From Betaproteobacteria bacterium UBA6910 (GTDB lineage: Bacteria > Pseudomonadota > Gammaproteobacteria > Burkholderiales > UBA6910): a stretch of DNA of 17,325 nt. Both the position numbers and the translations under genes were made by a program. Numbering within the stretch: the stretch's first letter is position 1; each line of letters begins with the position of its first letter. The stretch spans positions 695 to 18,019 of the forward strand of contig DKBC01000065.1 of NCBI GenBank assembly GCA_002451065.1, written 5' to 3'. Below, piece by piece: positions 15,280 to 17,325 of this stretch. A model generated the notes under the pieces. The model searched no databases and had not been told where the DNA came from. It saw only the letters and a program-made list of their open reading frames with translations.

Positions 15280-16095
15280 ATGCCGGAATTGCCCGAGGTC
15301 GAGATCACCCGGCGCGGTCTCGCGCGTCATCTGACCGGCCGCCGTATCGAATCCGTACGCTGTCATCAGCGCCGTCTGCGCTGGCCGGTGCCGAGGTCCC
15401 TGGAGCGCCGGCTGACGGGGCTGGTGATCCGTTCCGTCGCGCGGCGCGGCAAGTACCTGCTGCTGGACTGCGGACATGGCACCTTGATCCTGCATCTCGG
15501 CATGTCGGGAAGCCTGCGGCTGCTGCCGGCGGAAATGCCGCGTCAACCCCACGAGCACTTCGAGCTGGTGCTGGAGGGGGAACAGGCGGTGCGCCTGCGG
15601 GACCCGCGGCGCTTCGGGGCCGTGCTCTGGCAAGCAGGGTCGCCGCTGGAGAACCCCCTGCTGGCGGCGCTCGGTCCGGAGCCCCTGGAGGCAGGCTTCA
15701 CGGGCGACGTCCTGCGCCGGGCTTTCCGCGGCCGAAGCGCCGCGGTCAAACAGGTCATCATGGACAGTCACGTGATCGCCGGGGTGGGCAACATCTACGC
15801 CAGCGAGGCCCTGTTTCGCGCGGGAATCCATCCCCGCACCTCCGCCCGCCGGCTATCCCAGGCCCGCTGCCAACGCCTGGCGGCGGCCATCCGCGCGACC
15901 CTCGAGGAAGCGATTGGCGCAGGAGGATCATCCCTCAGGGACTTCGTGGGAAGCGACGGCGCCCCGGGCCATTTTCAGCAGAATTACTTTGTCTACGGCC
16001 GCGGGGGGGAACCTTGCCGCCGCTGCGGGACTCCAGTGCGGATGTTCCGCCAGGGGCAGCGCTCCACCTACTTCTGCCCCCGCTGCCAGAAATGA
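15280..16095 (+). CDS. mutM: Formamidopyrimidine-DNA glycosylase
   Basis: This 271-residue base-excision enzyme removes 8-oxoguanine and formamidopyrimidines. Its ATG lies 2 nt after the DUF4340-like stop. The N-terminus MPELPEVE carries the catalytic Pro2 and Glu3 (Met1 removed). Lys58 in RRGKYLLL (Lys57 of the mature protein) and HLGMSG are conserved. [24 protein letters not shown] is the helix-two-turn-helix signature. The C-terminal zinc finger is complete: C-x2-C-x16-C-x2-C in the last 26 residues. The length matches E. coli MutM (269). A longer frame extending upstream is only the overlapping shadow of the previous gene. The odd feature is the context: it appears to be the last cistron of the ABC operon. 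Confidence 0.97.
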   Translation: MPELPEVEITRRGLARHLTGRRIESVRCHQRRLRWPVPRSLERRLTGLVIRSVARRGKYLLLDCGHGTLILHLGMSGSLRLLPAEMPRQPHEHFELVLEGEQAVRLRDPRRFGAVLWQAGSPLENPLLAALGPEPLEAGFTGDVLRRAFRGRSAAVKQVIMDSHVIAGVGNIYASEALFRAGIHPRTSARRLSQARCQRLAAAIRATLEEAIGAGGSSLRDFVGSDGAPGHFQQNYFVYGRGGEPCRRCGTPVRMFRQGQRSTYFCPRCQK

Positions 16096-16117
16096 AAAAG
16101 CCCCGCCGGGCGGGGCT
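16094..16117 (-). terminator. Intrinsic terminator of the rsmD-coaD-ferredoxin operon
   Basis: A perfect 8-bp stem (agccccgc 16099-16106, gcggggct 16110-16117, loop of three) is followed on the minus strand by five Ts, complement of 16095-16099, partly within the mutM stop codon. It lies 21 nt past the ferredoxin stop. On the plus strand there is no T-run, so it is primarily a minus-strand terminator, though the hairpin may also protect the mutM mRNA end. Confidence 0.8.
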
Positions 16118-16137
16118 CGTCGCAATCGCCAAGGACC

Positions 16138-17325
<1,188 letters not shown>

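Overview
The window is an ordinary-looking stretch of a high-G+C proteobacterial chromosome. It holds 20 protein genes (two cut by the window edges), one tRNA and several intrinsic terminator-like hairpins. I see no insertion sequences, phage genes or CRISPR arrays. The order TPR lipoprotein, lolB, ispE, tRNA-Gln, prs, rplY, pth, ychF is a synteny block I know from beta- and gammaproteobacteria. The Prs sequence (DTANTLC in the PRPP loop, a C-terminus resembling [13 protein letters not shown]) and the Alvin-type ferredoxin fit best with a betaproteobacterium. The genus cannot be told from the sequence. GTG starts are common: 8 of the 18 genes with a visible start.

Layout. (1) Bases 1-3873, plus strand: the C-terminal end of a HerA/DUF853-type ATPase, a secreted HtrA-like serine protease, a radical SAM protein with CX4CX2C cysteine spacing, and a class I methyltransferase. 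(2) Bases 3911-11270, minus strand: a TPR outer-membrane lipoprotein, lolB, ispE, tRNA-Gln(TTG), prs, rplY (long Ctc form), pth, ychF and a small stand-alone cyclic-nucleotide-binding protein. This housekeeping block covers lipoprotein insertion, isoprenoid and PRPP synthesis, and translation. (3) Bases 11404-16095, plus strand, divergent from block 2: a tightly coupled ABC module (ATPase, six-helix ABC-2 permease, GldG-like membrane-anchored protein, DUF4340-like protein), followed 2 nt later by mutM. (4) Bases 16138-17325, minus strand, convergent with mutM: rsmD (5' end outside the window), coaD and a 2[4Fe-4S] ferredoxin, ending in a clear intrinsic terminator next to the mutM stop.

The two most interesting points are these. 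First, prs, rplY and pth are each preceded by a terminator-like hairpin plus U-tract that ends only 14-18 nt before the start codon. That leaves no room for a promoter after the hairpin, so expression probably depends on read-through or processing of a long transcript. Second, the GldA/F/G-like transporter plus DUF4340 has no known role outside gliding Bacteroidetes. Here it lies between the TPR/lolB operon and mutM, and mutM appears to be its last cistron.

No gene-free stretch exceeds 300 bases. The longest is 678-868, which holds only what looks like a decayed dispersed repeat.
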